A stretch of 64,000 nucleotides of DNA from Sphingomonas sp. UV9 (GCF_004101245.1 NZ_SCIN01000002.1:372001-436000), one strand, 5' to 3'. Positions 1 to 9,248 are shown, counted from the stretch's first letter. A program made the numbers and translations. The notes: generated by a model not told the origin, from the sequence alone.

Positions 1-338
1 CGACGGTCGCGATGGTCGCCGGCATGGTGCCGACCGCGATGTCGCTCAGCGGCGATTCGTCGTCGCGCGCGCCGATGGGCACGGTCGTGATCGGCGGCCT
101 CGCGCTGTCGACGTTGTTGACCCTCCTGATCATCCCCGCGGCGTTCAGCCTGGCGGTCGGGATCGAGCGTTATGTCGGGCCACGGCTGAGCCGTCGCCTG
201 CTCACCTATCGTCCGGGTGACAATGGCGACGACGTGATCGAGATCGCCGGGCCCAATCCGGGGCCGTTGCTCGGGCCGGCGACCGGCAAGCTCGGTCACG
301 GCCGCGATCAGGGTGACGGCACGCAACCCGCCGAGTGA
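1..338 (+). CDS. RND efflux transporter permease, C-terminal end only
   Basis: The frame is open from base 3 at the window edge and stops at 336-338, so only the last ~111 residues are visible. The end of a long RND inner-membrane pump (AcrB/CusA type) is recognisable: a segment with the pattern GGLALSTLLTLLIIPAAF is the last transmembrane helix, whose GG-x3-STLLTL-x3-P motif is characteristic of RND permeases. It is followed by a cytoplasmic tail of about 60 residues. The gene would export toxic compounds or metals across the envelope with a membrane-fusion protein and an outer-membrane channel, presumably encoded to the left. The substrate cannot be judged from this end. Confidence 0.75.
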   Translation, partial: TVAMVAGMVPTAMSLSGDSSSRAPMGTVVIGGLALSTLLTLLIIPAAFSLAVGIERYVGPRLSRRLLTYRPGDNGDDVIEIAGPNPGPLLGPATGKLGHGRDQGDGTQPAE

Positions 339-425
339 GACACCCGAGACGCGCCTCTCTGCACCCGGGCACCCGAACCGCCGCAACGGCGTGAACATTC
401 GGGGCGCCCGGGGATTGTTACGGCT

Positions 426-1694
426 ATGACGCTTTTACCCCGTAGGCGCCCGGCCGGCGAAGCTCCCCCACCGGCACTCGTCCGCATGCGGATCGTCGCC
501 ACCGGCCTGCTCGTTTTGATGGCCGCGACGTTCTTCGTCAGCCGCGCCCTGGTTCCCGTCCACCCGGCGTTTGGGTTCGTCCGCGCTTTTGCCGAGGCGG
601 CGATGGTCGGTGGGCTGGCGGACTGGTTCGCGGTCACCGCGCTGTTCCGTCATCCGCTCGGCCTGCCGATCCCCCACACCGCGATCGTGCCGCGCAACAA
701 GGACCGGATCGGCGACACGCTCGCGCAGTTCCTCCGCGCCAACTTCCTGATCCCGGTCGTCATCGCGCGGCGAACCCGTCGTCTCGACGTCGCCGGGGCG
801 ATCGCCCGCTGGCTGACCGATCCGCCGGAAGGGGCGGGGGGGCGTTTCCGGCAGGGCGCGTCGAAGCTGGTCGCTCAGATCCTCGAAGGGCTAGACCCGG
901 CGCGGCTCGGTGGGATGGTCAAGGCCGGTATCGGTGCGCGTTTGCGGGAAACCGAGGTTTCGCCGATCCTCGGCCAGCTTCTGAAGGCTGCGATCGCCGA
1001 GCGCCGGCACGCGCCCTTGCTCGAAAGCGCGATCCGCTGGGCAGCCAAGACGCTCGCGGCAAACGATCACCTTGTCCGCGCGATGGTTCATGACAAGGCC
1101 GGCTCGATCCTGCGCTGGACCGGTCTCGACACGACCGTCGCCGACAAGCTCATCAGCGGCTTCGACAAACTGCTCGCCGAGATGGCCGAGGACCCCGAGC
1201 ATCCGCTCAGGCTGAAGGCGGAGGAGGGGCTCGATCGCCTCGCCTGGGATCTCCAATATGACCGCCGCATGCGCGAGCGTGTCGAGACGATGAAGAACGA
1301 CCTGCTCGACAACCCGGCGATGCAACGCTGGCTCGACGGTCTGTGGGAACAGGCGCGCGGCGCGCTCCTCGCGATCGCCCGCGACCCCGAGCGCGCGATG
1401 GCCGGCAAGCTCGGCGACATCCTCCGCCAGCTTGGCGAGACGCTCCAGCACGACCCGCGCATGTCGCGGACGATCAACCGGTTCGTCCGGCGTGCGGCCG
1501 TCGGCGCGGCGGCCGATTATGGCGACGGTATCGTCAAGCTCGTGTCGGAAACCGTCCGTAGCTGGGATGCCGACACGATCACCAGCCGCCTGGAAAACGC
1601 CGTCGGGCGCGACCTGCAATATATCCGCGTGAACGGCACGATCGTTGGCGGCTTGGTCGGGCTGGTGATCCACAGCGTGGACGTGCTGTTATAG
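426..1694 (+). CDS. DUF445 family membrane protein
   Basis: 422 residues, the usual size for DUF445 (YjiN-like) proteins, whose function is not established. An N-terminal hydrophobic segment (residues ~20-40) is followed by the family hallmark, a second region with GLADWFAVTALFRHP around residue 60. A long helical middle domain rich in charged heptads follows, and a C-terminal hydrophobic helix (~400-420) probably re-enters the membrane. The ATG at 426 is used because the frame matches the family N-terminus, although no strong ribosome binding site precedes it. It is a single gene, 88 bases after the RND gene. Family assignment is confident; no role is inferred. Confidence 0.85.
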   Translation: MTLLPRRRPAGEAPPPALVRMRIVATGLLVLMAATFFVSRALVPVHPAFGFVRAFAEAAMVGGLADWFAVTALFRHPLGLPIPHTAIVPRNKDRIGDTLAQFLRANFLIPVVIARRTRRLDVAGAIARWLTDPPEGAGGRFRQGASKLVAQILEGLDPARLGGMVKAGIGARLRETEVSPILGQLLKAAIAERRHAPLLESAIRWAAKTLAANDHLVRAMVHDKAGSILRWTGLDTTVADKLISGFDKLLAEMAEDPEHPLRLKAEEGLDRLAWDLQYDRRMRERVETMKNDLLDNPAMQRWLDGLWEQARGALLAIARDPERAMAGKLGDILRQLGETLQHDPRMSRTINRFVRRAAVGAAADYGDGIVKLVSETVRSWDADTITSRLENAVGRDLQYIRVNGTIVGGLVGLVIHSVDVLL

Positions 1695-1767
1695 GATTAC
1701 GCGGCAGAGCCGGTTCGCCTTACAGCTCGCAAGTCCGAAACACTGCCGGTGTGGCGTGCGCGTCTTG

Positions 1768-1816
1768 TTCTCCCGCGAAGGCGGCAGCCCAGTCTGGGTC
1801 CCCGCCTTCGCGGGGA
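1768..1816. repeat. Palindromic intergenic repeat, family A
   Basis: Two arms around CCCGCGAAGGCGG and CCGCCTTCGCGGGG flank a CAGTCTGGG core and can form a strong hairpin. Related copies are at 20658-20755, 35501-35553 and 46354-46450. The surrounding gene-free stretch 1695-2056 (362 bases) holds this element and the family B element at 1877-1973; nothing else is seen in it. Confidence 0.8.
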
Positions 1817-1876
1817 GACAAATGAGGTAAAGAATAGCCGTTCTACCGGCCACCCCCTCGCTGTTTCCGCAACAAC

Positions 1877-1973
1877 ACCACCCCGGCGGAGGCAGGGGCC
1901 CAATTGGCAAGGTCGCGGTAACGGCGCGCGGCGGAACTCAGCAACGTTCCCCAATTGGGCGCCGGGATGGTGT
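1877..1973. repeat. Palindromic intergenic repeat, family B (diverged copy)
   Basis: Starts CCACCCCGGCGGAGGCAGGG and ends with an imperfect inverted copy, separated by about 50 bases. The same architecture is cleaner at 35321-35424, 42921-43024 and 57357-57459. It lies between the convergent ends of the DUF445 gene and the HAD gene. Confidence 0.75.
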
Positions 1974-2056
1974 CGGGAGTAAAGAGGTGGCGAGTGGGGT
2001 AAGCCTCAAGCCTAGAAACCTACCCTTCTCTTGCCCCTCTCTCTGAACGCCGAGCC

Positions 2057-2776
2057 CTACCGTTCCCAATCGGGCATCGGCCACCCCTTCGCCTTCGCCA
2101 GCAACCGCAACGGCCCATGCGCATTCACCGCGAATGGCTCGTCGGCCCAGTCGAACGTCGGCGCGTCGGACACATGATCCGAATAGAACCGCACATGCGC
2201 CTCCTCCCGCGCGATGCCCTCGCGCGCCATCCACGCCTCGATCATCCGCAATTTGGCCGGGCCGTAGCAATTCTCGCCGTCGATCCCCGCGAGCAGGTTG
2301 CCGTTCGCATCGCGCAGGCTCTCCGTCCCGATCACCGCGTCGAAGCCGAGCTGCTCGGCGATCGCCTCGACATAGAATCGGTACGACGCGGTCGCCATCA
2401 CCAGTCGGTAGCCCGCGGCCCGGTCCGCCTCAATTCGCGCGCGGGCGCTTGCGAACACGCCGTCGCGCACCACCCGGTCGGCAAACGCCTCCGCGCTGCG
2501 GCGTTCCTGCGCAGGCGACATGCGCTTGCCCAGCATCATCCGCTGCATGACATATTTCAGCCGCCCCCGGCTGATCAGCCGCCCGACATAGCCGAGCGCC
2601 GCAACACCGGCGAGCGGTACCAGCGCCAGCCGCCACGGCGCACCGTTCTGGCGCGCGGTATGCAACAGGAACGGCGTCCAGGTCGGCAGATGCGTGATCG
2701 TCTTGTCCATGTCGTAGATCGCGAGGTGGACGGACGGCTGTCCGGAGGGGCGGGCGGAAGGCAATTCGGTCATCAT
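2057..2776 (-). CDS. HAD-IB family hydrolase (SerB-like phosphatase)
   Basis: 239 residues. Motif I is DMDKT (D22 and D24: nucleophile and general acid). A SATASY-like segment (MATASYRF, ~residue 126) is motif II, a lysine in GPAKLR is motif III, and SDHVSDAP near residue 198 is motif IV, binding Mg2+. This order is that of the HAD-IB/phosphoserine phosphatase-like subfamily, soluble phosphatases of small phosphorylated metabolites or lipids. A hydrophobic stretch at ~50-65 may be part of the cap or a membrane-associating helix. It is divergent from the mla operon with 59 bases between starts. The substrate is not predictable; serine phosphate is only one possibility. Confidence 0.85.
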   Translation of the reverse strand: MMTELPSARPSGQPSVHLAIYDMDKTITHLPTWTPFLLHTARQNGAPWRLALVPLAGVAALGYVGRLISRGRLKYVMQRMMLGKRMSPAQERRSAEAFADRVVRDGVFASARARIEADRAAGYRLVMATASYRFYVEAIAEQLGFDAVIGTESLRDANGNLLAGIDGENCYGPAKLRMIEAWMAREGIAREEAHVRFYSDHVSDAPTFDWADEPFAVNAHGPLRLLAKAKGWPMPDWER

Positions 2777-2835
2777 CGCGACTTACGCCGCATTCATCTT
2801 GCCGATCCAGTCACTTTGCCGCAAAGGTGCCCCCG

Positions 2836-3945
2836 ATGAGCGCGATGGCCGATTTCCAGCAGGACGGTGCCGATACCGGCACGCTTCGCTTTACCGGCGA
2901 TCTGTCGCTCGCGAACATCGGCGATCTGCCCGATCGGCTCGAGGCTGTGGATGCGTCGTCGGTCAAGCGCGTCGACCTCAGCGGCGTCGACCGGATCGAC
3001 ACGATCGGCGCCTGGATCGTCCACCGCTTCGCGGCGCGCAACGACGCTGCGATCGATGGCCTCAAGGAAAACGATCAGGCGCTGTTCGACCAGGTCGTTG
3101 CGTCGGACCAGCCGCTCGCGGCCAGGCCCGCCAAGGTCGGCGCGGTCAGCCGCGTGCTCGGCGAGATCGGCGATGCGATCGTTCTCTCGGGCAAGACCAT
3201 GCTCGGGCTGCTCGGTTTTCTCGGCGCCACCACGATCGCGTTTGGCAGCGTCATCCGTCATCCGAGCCGCTTCCGGTTCAACGCCGTGGTCCAGCGGTTC
3301 GAGGTGGTCGGCGTCGCCGCGCTCGGTATCGTCGGGCTGATGAGCTTCCTGATCGGCATGGTCATCGCGCAGCAGGGCGCGGTCCAGCTTCGCCAGTTCG
3401 GCGCCGAAGTGTTCACGATCAACCTCGTCGGCCGCCTGACGATCCGCGAACTCGGCCTGCTGATGACCGCGATCATGGTCGCGGGCCGCTCGGGCTCGGC
3501 GTTCGCGGCGCAGTTGGGCACGATGAAGCTCACCGAAGAGATCGACGCGATGCGGACGATCGGCGTCTCGCCGATGGAGGCGCTGGTGCTGCCCCGCGTT
3601 CTGGCCGCGATCGTGATGATGCCGCTGCTCGGCTTCTACGCGTCGGTCATCGCGATCATCGGTGGGGGCCTGCTCTGCTGGGTCCAGCTCGGTATCCCGC
3701 CGATCACCTTCATCGCGCGCATCCGCGAGGTCGTGCCGATCACCGATCTGTACATCTCGCTGATCAAGGCCCCGGTGTTCGGCGCGATCATCGCGATCGC
3801 CGGGTGTTTCCAGGGCATGCAGGTCGAATCGGACGCCGAACAGGTCGGCCTGCGCACCACCTCGGCGGTCGTCCAGGGCATTTTCCTGGTCATCGTCCTC
3901 GACGCGGTCTTTGCGGTCTTCTTCACCTGGCTAGGTTGGGACTGA
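2836..3945 (+). CDS. mlaE: MlaE-type ABC transporter permease with N-terminal STAS domain
   Basis: 369 residues. The first ~95 form a STAS-like domain (LRFTGDLSLANIG, then VDLSGVDRIDTIGAWIV), which in E. coli is the separate protein MlaB. Residues ~120-369 are an MlaE permease with five or so helices and the conserved ELGLLMTAIMVAGRSGSAF and GTMKLTEEIDAMRTIG segments that couple to the ATPase. It moves phospholipids between outer and inner membrane to keep outer-membrane asymmetry. The ATG at 2836 has a weak AAAGG eight bases before it; a GTG at 2827 and an ATG at 2845 are in frame. Its stop overlaps the mlaF start (TGATG). Confidence 0.92.
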   Translation: MSAMADFQQDGADTGTLRFTGDLSLANIGDLPDRLEAVDASSVKRVDLSGVDRIDTIGAWIVHRFAARNDAAIDGLKENDQALFDQVVASDQPLAARPAKVGAVSRVLGEIGDAIVLSGKTMLGLLGFLGATTIAFGSVIRHPSRFRFNAVVQRFEVVGVAALGIVGLMSFLIGMVIAQQGAVQLRQFGAEVFTINLVGRLTIRELGLLMTAIMVAGRSGSAFAAQLGTMKLTEEIDAMRTIGVSPMEALVLPRVLAAIVMMPLLGFYASVIAIIGGGLLCWVQLGIPPITFIARIREVVPITDLYISLIKAPVFGAIIAIAGCFQGMQVESDAEQVGLRTTSAVVQGIFLVIVLDAVFAVFFTWLGWD

Positions 3946-4853
3946 TGGCTCGCAATTTTGACAATACCACAAGCGACAACATCATCTCCGTTCGGGGATT
4001 GAAGAACGCGTTCGGCGATTCCGTCGTGCACGAGGGGCTCGATCTCGACGTCCGCCGCGGCGAGATCCTCGGCGTGGTCGGCGGCTCCGGCACCGGCAAG
4101 TCGGTCCTGATGCGCTCGATCATCGGCCTCCAGACCCCCGTGGCCGGCGAAGTCATCGTGTTCGGCGAGCCCAATATCGGCCGCGAAGAGACCGAAGCGA
4201 CGGAGATTCGCAAGCGCTGGGGCGTGCTGTTCCAGGGCGGCGCGCTGTTCTCGACACTGACCGTGGCCGAGAATGTCGAAGTGCCGTTGCGCGAATTCTA
4301 TCCGGACCTGTCGCCTGCGCTGCTCGCGGAAATCGCGTCGTACAAGGTCGTGATGACCGGCCTGCCGGCGGACGCGGCGAACAAGTTTCCCGCCGAGCTA
4401 TCTGGCGGCATGAAGAAGCGTGCCGGCCTCGCCCGCGCGCTCGCGCTCGACCCGGAACTGCTGTTCCTCGACGAGCCGACCGCGGGGCTCGACCCGATCG
4501 GTGCGGCGGCGTTCGACGATCTTACCCAGTCGTTGCAGAAGACGCTGGGGCTGACCGTGTTCCTGATCACGCACGATCTCGATACGCTGTATGCGATCTG
4601 CGACCGGGTCGCGGTGCTCGCCGACAAGAAGGTGATCGCGGTCGGGACGATCGACGAGCTGATCGCGCTCGATCACCCGTGGATCGAGGAATATTTCAAG
4701 GGGCCCCGCGGCCGTGCCGCAGTCGCGACGCAGGAGGCGCATGCACGCGCCGACGAGCAAGCGGCCCAACATCCTACCGAAGTCCAGTCCAAGCAGTCCG
4801 CGCCGGACGACGCCGACGCGACATATGCCGAGAAAGAAGCAAGGACGCGCTGA
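3945..4853 (+). CDS. mlaF: MlaF-type ABC transporter ATP-binding protein
   Basis: 302 residues. The ATPase core has Walker A GGSGTGKS (46-53), a Q-loop in VLFQGGALFSTLTV, ABC signature LSGGMKKR, Walker B LLFLDEPTAGLDP and H-loop THDL. The MKKR after the signature is typical of MlaF. A charged C-terminal tail of about 50 residues rich in Ala, Glu and Gln is longer than in E. coli. It powers phospholipid transport by MlaE at the cytoplasmic face. The start codon overlaps the mlaE stop by one base and its own stop overlaps the mlaD start by one base, so translation is coupled. Confidence 0.95.
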   Translation: MARNFDNTTSDNIISVRGLKNAFGDSVVHEGLDLDVRRGEILGVVGGSGTGKSVLMRSIIGLQTPVAGEVIVFGEPNIGREETEATEIRKRWGVLFQGGALFSTLTVAENVEVPLREFYPDLSPALLAEIASYKVVMTGLPADAANKFPAELSGGMKKRAGLARALALDPELLFLDEPTAGLDPIGAAAFDDLTQSLQKTLGLTVFLITHDLDTLYAICDRVAVLADKKVIAVGTIDELIALDHPWIEEYFKGPRGRAAVATQEAHARADEQAAQHPTEVQSKQSAPDDADATYAEKEARTR

Positions 4854-5815
4854 TGGAAACTCGTTCGAACCACGTCCTAGTCGGCGCCGTCGTGCTGATC
4901 CTGCTGGCCTTACTCGCGCTGTTCACCGTGTGGATCGCGCGGCTGGGCGGCAAGGAAGAGAAGGAATACGACATCTTCTTCCGCCAGTCGGTCGACGGGC
5001 TCGCGCGCGGCTCTGCCGTCGTGTTCTCCGGCGTCCCGTCGGGGCAGGTCAAGACGATTTCGCTGTGGAAGAACGATCCGCAGTTCGTCCGCGTGCGGAT
5101 CAGCGTCAACGACGAGACGCCGGTGCTGCAGGGTACGACGGCATCGATCTCGGGCGTTGGCTTCACCGGCGTCAGCCAAGTGTCGCTCGATGGCGCGCGC
5201 AAGGGCGCACCGGCGGTCTCTTGCCCCGACGTCAATGGCCAGCCTTGCCCGTACGGCGTGCCGGTCATCCCGACCAAGCAGGGCGGCCTCGGCGCTATCC
5301 TAAATTCGGCACCGCAGTTGCTCGAGCGCCTGTCGACGCTGACCGAGCGCCTCACCGGGTTGTTGACCGACCGTAACCAGGCATCGATCGCCGGTATCCT
5401 TGAGAACACCAACCGGTTGACCGATGCGCTCGCCGACCGTGGTCCCGAGATTGCCGCAACGCTCGCGCAGACTCGCGTCGCGATCCAGCAGGCGGGTGAT
5501 GCCGCGCAGCAGTTCGGCGTGCTGGCCAAGACCACCAACGGCGTCCTGTCCGAGGAGGTCAAGCCGGCGATGGCGAACCTGAACAAGGCGATCACCTCCG
5601 CGCAGCAGAGCGCCGATACGCTCAATGCGGCGATTGGCGATGCGCGGCCGGGTCTGCAGGCATTCTCGAAGACGACGATCCCCGAGGCCAACCGTCTGGT
5701 CCACGACCTGCGGAAGACCGCGGCGGCACTGTCGTCGGTTGCCGAGAAGGTCGATCAGCAGGGTGCGAGTTCGCTGATCGGGCAACAGAAGCTCCCGGAT
5801 TACAAGGGTAAGTGA
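4853..5815 (+). CDS. mlaD: MlaD-type MCE domain substrate-binding protein
   Basis: 320 residues. One N-terminal transmembrane helix (residues ~8-29) anchors it in the inner membrane. The MCE domain follows (~38-115: SVDGLARGSAVVFSGVPSGQ and IDLGVxG-like GISGVGFTGVSQVSL). A long amphipathic Gln/Ala-rich helical region (~150-310) with repeated NR/LTDAL and QQ patterns probably forms the periplasmic coil of the hexamer. It carries lipid across the periplasm for the MlaEF complex. Residues ~125-140 contain two cysteines (SCPDVNGQPCP) that could form a disulfide. It is the third gene of the operon, one base overlapping mlaF. Confidence 0.92.
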   Translation: METRSNHVLVGAVVLILLALLALFTVWIARLGGKEEKEYDIFFRQSVDGLARGSAVVFSGVPSGQVKTISLWKNDPQFVRVRISVNDETPVLQGTTASISGVGFTGVSQVSLDGARKGAPAVSCPDVNGQPCPYGVPVIPTKQGGLGAILNSAPQLLERLSTLTERLTGLLTDRNQASIAGILENTNRLTDALADRGPEIAATLAQTRVAIQQAGDAAQQFGVLAKTTNGVLSEEVKPAMANLNKAITSAQQSADTLNAAIGDARPGLQAFSKTTIPEANRLVHDLRKTAAALSSVAEKVDQQGASSLIGQQKLPDYKGK

Positions 5816-5823
5816 GGCACGCC

Positions 5824-6405
5824 ATGAAGACACCGCTCATCCTGATCGCGATGCTGCCACTTGCCGGGTGCATCAGCTTCGGCGCGAAACCGCCTCCCAC
5901 GCTGCTGACGCTGACGAGCGTATCGTCGGTGCCGGTCGGCCAGAACCAGGATTCGGCGACCGCGAAGTCGATCACGATCCAGGTACCGGTGGTTCCGCAG
6001 TCGCTTGCGACCGCGCGCGTGCCAGTGCAGGCCACGCCGACCTCGATCGCCTATGTGACCGATGCGCAGTGGGCGGAGCCGCCGGCGCGGCTGTTCGCGC
6101 GGCTTGTGTCGGACACGGTTTCGTCGCGGACCGGGCTCGTCGTACTGTCCACGGCGCAGTCGATCGGCGATCCGGGCGGCTTGCTCGGCGGTGAACTCCG
6201 GTCGTTCGGGCTCGATGCGACGACGCGCGAGGCGGTCGTGACGTACGACGCATCGTTGATGCGCGCGGGCAGGACCTCGGTCGAAAAGCGCCGCTTCGAG
6301 GCGCGTGTCCCGGTATCGGCAATCGACGCGACGTCGGCCGCAGCTGGGATCAATCAGGCCGCGAACCAGGTCGCTACCGAAGTGGCCGACTGGATAGGGC
6401 GCTGA
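5824..6405 (+). CDS. ABC-type transport auxiliary lipoprotein (PqiC-like)
   Basis: 193 residues beginning with a lipoprotein signal (MKTPLILIAMLPLAGC, lipidated Cys16). The rest resembles the ABC-type transport auxiliary lipoprotein family, exemplified by PqiC: PPPTLLTL near the N-terminus, then a beta-rich domain with WAEPPARLFARLV. Such lipoproteins sit on the outer membrane facing the periplasm and dock MCE complexes. The ATG at 5824 gives a proper lipoprotein signal and follows a GAGG; a GTG at 5812 would add four residues. It follows mlaD by eight bases and closes the operon, taking the place of mlaC/mlaB seen in enterobacteria. Confidence 0.85.
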   Translation: MKTPLILIAMLPLAGCISFGAKPPPTLLTLTSVSSVPVGQNQDSATAKSITIQVPVVPQSLATARVPVQATPTSIAYVTDAQWAEPPARLFARLVSDTVSSRTGLVVLSTAQSIGDPGGLLGGELRSFGLDATTREAVVTYDASLMRAGRTSVEKRRFEARVPVSAIDATSAAAGINQAANQVATEVADWIGR

Positions 6406-6453
6406 ACGCCGCGTCGACCTGAGCATTGAGGCTCTCTGACAAGGAGAGCCGCG

Positions 6454-6747
6454 ATGCCACAGGGCGACAAGGATGCGTACACTGACAAGCAGAAGCGCAA
6501 GGCAGCGCATATCGCCGAGGGTTATGAGACGAAGGGTGTTCCCGAACCGGAGGCCGAGGCTCGCGCCTGGGAGACGGTGAACAAGGATTCGGGTGGCGGC
6601 AACAAGTCGGGCTCGGGGCGCGGTAAGCCCGATACGCATGAGGCATCGCGCAACGGCGGCAAAAAGGCGGCGGACCGAAGTGCCGCGGACAAGTCGGCTG
6701 CGGCGAAGAAGGCCTGGGAGACGCGGCGCAAGGCCGCGAAGGCTTGA
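6454..6747 (+). CDS. Small hydrophilic Lys/Gly-rich protein, conserved, function unknown
   Basis: 97 residues with a strong AAGGAG ribosome binding site before the ATG. The first half (GDKDAYTDKQKRKAAHIAEG, then EARAWETVNKDSGGG) resembles a family of small proteins often labelled plasmid-stabilisation proteins without experimental basis. The second half is low complexity: GGNKSGSGRGKPD, then lysine and alanine repeats ending KKAWETRRKAAKA, related to KGG-type stress motifs. It has no signal peptide or membrane segment and is probably a nucleic-acid-binding or stress protein, which is inference. It is 48 bases after the mla lipoprotein but has its own good ribosome binding site. Confidence 0.75.
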   Translation: MPQGDKDAYTDKQKRKAAHIAEGYETKGVPEPEAEARAWETVNKDSGGGNKSGSGRGKPDTHEASRNGGKKAADRSAADKSAAAKKAWETRRKAAKA

Positions 6748-6825
6748 GCTCGATAAGATCTCGCCTTTAAGCTGCTCCTCTCGAGGGAGTAGATAGTGCG
6801 GCCGTGCGGGATGGCGGCTTTACTC

Positions 6826-6891
6826 CTCACCCCTCACTCTCCCAACCGCGGGGCGGCAGCGGGCCCCTTTCCGTCACGGGAGAGGGTTAGC
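6826..6891. repeat. Imperfect G/C-rich palindromic spacer element, family F-like
   Basis: CTCTCCCAACCGCGGGGCGG is followed by a loop and then CCGTCACGGGAGAGGGTTAG, forming a loose hairpin between two convergent genes. It may act as a transcription barrier; no T-run is present. Confidence 0.5.
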
Positions 6892-7723
6892 GTGCCAGCA
6901 TCGCCTCTGCCTCCGCGAGGTGCAGGCGCTCGACCATCTGACCATCCAGACGAATCGCGCCCTTGTCCGCATTCTCCGGCCTGGCGAACGCCGCCACGAT
7001 CGCGCTGGCCCACGCCAATTCGTCCTCGCTGGGACCGAAGCCGGCATTCGCAGCCTGGATCTGCGACGGATGGATCAACGTCTTTCCCTCGAACCCGAGC
7101 ATAGCGCCCTGCGCGCACTCCGCACCAAAGCGCGCGGGATCGTCGAGAGCATTGCAAACGCCGTCGAGCGCAACGATCCCTATCGCGCGGGCGGCGATCA
7201 CGATCGACGCTAGTGCGGGGACCAGCGGCGTGCGGTCAGGTCCGAGACGGCAGCGCATTTCCTTGGCCAGATCGTTGGTGCCGGCAACCAGCGCGGTCAG
7301 CCGGTTGGCCCAGGCCGCGCCGGACAAGGCGGGCAGCGACAGGATCGCGGCGCACGTCTCGATCATCGCCCAGATCGGCGGGCCGTTTTCACCGAGCGAA
7401 CCGCGAACGGCCTCCAGATCGGTCGGATACGACACTTTGGGAACCAGTACCGCGTCAACGCCGATCCTCCGCACCGCTGCGACGTCGTCCTCATACCAAG
7501 GCGTACCGAGGCCATTTATCCGCACCACGAGTTCCCGCGTGCCAAAGCCGCCCTCGCGTACCGCCTCGACGACGCGGTCACGCGCGCCGGCTTTCTCGTC
7601 CGGCGCAACGGCATCTTCCAGATCGAGGATGACGACGTCGCAATCGAGCGTGCGGGCCTTGGCGATCGCCCGCGCGTTTGACGCCGGCATATAGAGTGCA
7701 CTGCGACGGCGCCGGACCGTCAC
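6887..7723 (-). CDS. HpcH/HpaI aldolase / citrate lyase beta-like (CitE-like) protein
   Basis: 278 residues, a TIM-barrel CitE-like lyase. RRSALYMPASN opens the barrel, DLEDAV (D34, E36, D37) and VVRIN (R68) bind substrate, and E122 (AMIETC) and D151 (GTNDLAKE) are the Mg2+ ligands. The C-terminal GFEGKTLIHPSQI is diagnostic. Members cleave or form C-C bonds on CoA-linked acids such as malyl-CoA or citramalyl-CoA; no citrate lyase alpha or gamma subunit is nearby, so this is not a citrate lyase complex. GTG start at 7723 overlaps the trehalase stop by four bases, making it the last gene of the glycogen/trehalose operon. Confidence 0.85.
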   Translation of the reverse strand: MTVRRRRSALYMPASNARAIAKARTLDCDVVILDLEDAVAPDEKAGARDRVVEAVREGGFGTRELVVRINGLGTPWYEDDVAAVRRIGVDAVLVPKVSYPTDLEAVRGSLGENGPPIWAMIETCAAILSLPALSGAAWANRLTALVAGTNDLAKEMRCRLGPDRTPLVPALASIVIAARAIGIVALDGVCNALDDPARFGAECAQGAMLGFEGKTLIHPSQIQAANAGFGPSEDELAWASAIVAAFARPENADKGAIRLDGQMVERLHLAEAEAMLAR

Positions 7724-9248
7724 GGGCGGCCTTCCATCAGCGCGCGGGTGACGCCGTTGGTCCAGCCGAAGCCGTCCTGATTGGGGTATTCGCCGCCGCC
7801 GCCCGGCTTGCGCTCGACCACGTCGTATTTCTCGAGGAGCTTGCCGCTAGCCTGATATTCGCGGTTTACCGACGTGAGCCAGGCCTTGGTGATCTGATCC
7901 GCCAGGTGGGTTTCGCCGTAACCGCGCAGGCCCTGGATCGCGATCCATTGCAGCGGCGCCCAGCCATTGGGGTCGTCCCATTGCTGGCCGCTGCCGATCA
8001 GCGTCGTGCGCAAGCCACCTTCGCCGACGAACGGGCGGAGTGCGACGGCCGTCGCCCTTGCCTGATCCGGCGTGGCCAGCTTGGCGAACAACGGGAAGGC
8101 CATTGCGGCGCTGGCGAAGTCGTTCGCACGGTTGGTGTCGAGATCGTAGTCGGCGAAGAACCTGCCGTTCCACAGGTGCTTGCGGATCGCGGCCGTACGC
8201 GCAGTTGCACGGGCGGCGTAGGACGTCGCGCACGCAGTGTCGCCGAGCGTCCGGCAGTTCGCCGCTATCGCCTGCTCCATGCCGACCATCAGGCTGTTGA
8301 GATCGACCGGCGCGAGCCGCGTGGTGCGGATCGTCGCGAGCGTGCGGCCATCGGCGAACCAGCGCGACGAGAAGTCCCAGCCGCTTTCCGCTGCCGCGCG
8401 CAGGTCGCGAAAGAGTTCGCCGCGATTGCGCGCGGGCGTACGGTCGGCGAGTTCGGCGTCCTCGCGGTAGCTCTCGTCGCGCGGATCGTCGCGGTCGTCC
8501 CAATAGCGGTTCAGCAGCGCGCCGTCGGACAGACGAACGGCGCGGCGGGTCTGCTGACCGGGCTTCAGCGTATCGGCGCCGGCCATCCAGAACGCGTGTT
8601 CTGCACGAAGCTGGCGGGTGCGGGCGGCGAGTGTCTTTGAATCGCGCGACAGGCCAGCGATTAAATAGAAGAATGGCGGTTGCGAGCGGCTGAGATAATA
8701 GGTGCGCGTGCCGTTGGGGATATGGCCGTAGCGATCGATCAGGCTGCCGAAATCGACAATCATATCCTCGACCAGGTCTTGCCGGCCGGACCGCTGGACG
8801 CCGAGCAGGGTGAAATAGCTGTCCCAGTAATACATCTCGCGAAAACGACCGCCGGGGACGACGTAGCGCTTCGGCAGGGTGAGCGCGGAAGAACCGACAG
8901 GCACGCTGGTCTGGGTCCGCGTAAGTTGCGGCCAGAGCGCATCGATATGCGCCTTGAGCGTCAGCCGTTCTGCCGAGGGCGGGGTCGCGGGCGTGGCGGG
9001 GAGGGTAAAGTTCGCCGCGACGAACTGGCGCAGTGCCGGTTCGGCGTCGCAGCGGCACTTCGCATAGTCCGCCAGGATCGCCTTCGGCGGGCGCTTGGGC
9101 GTCGCATCGGCGAAGGTCTTCGAGTCCGGGAACAGCCCGCGCATCTGTACCGCCTTGTACAGTCGGCCGAACAGTTGCGCAGGCGACTGCGGTGCAGGCG
9201 ATGCCGCAACCAGCAGCGTGGAGAGCGCAAGTAGACCGAGGCGGCGCA

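Noticed and set aside
2799..4853. A single frame joining the mlaE and mlaF regions (684 codons)
   Set aside because: Its first half is a shadow of mlaE in another frame; MlaF begins at 3945 with the overlap TGATG and normal family length.
6887..7723. Citrate lyase subunit beta
   Set aside because: The alpha and gamma subunits and the CitC/CitG accessory genes are absent, so only a CitE-like fold is called.
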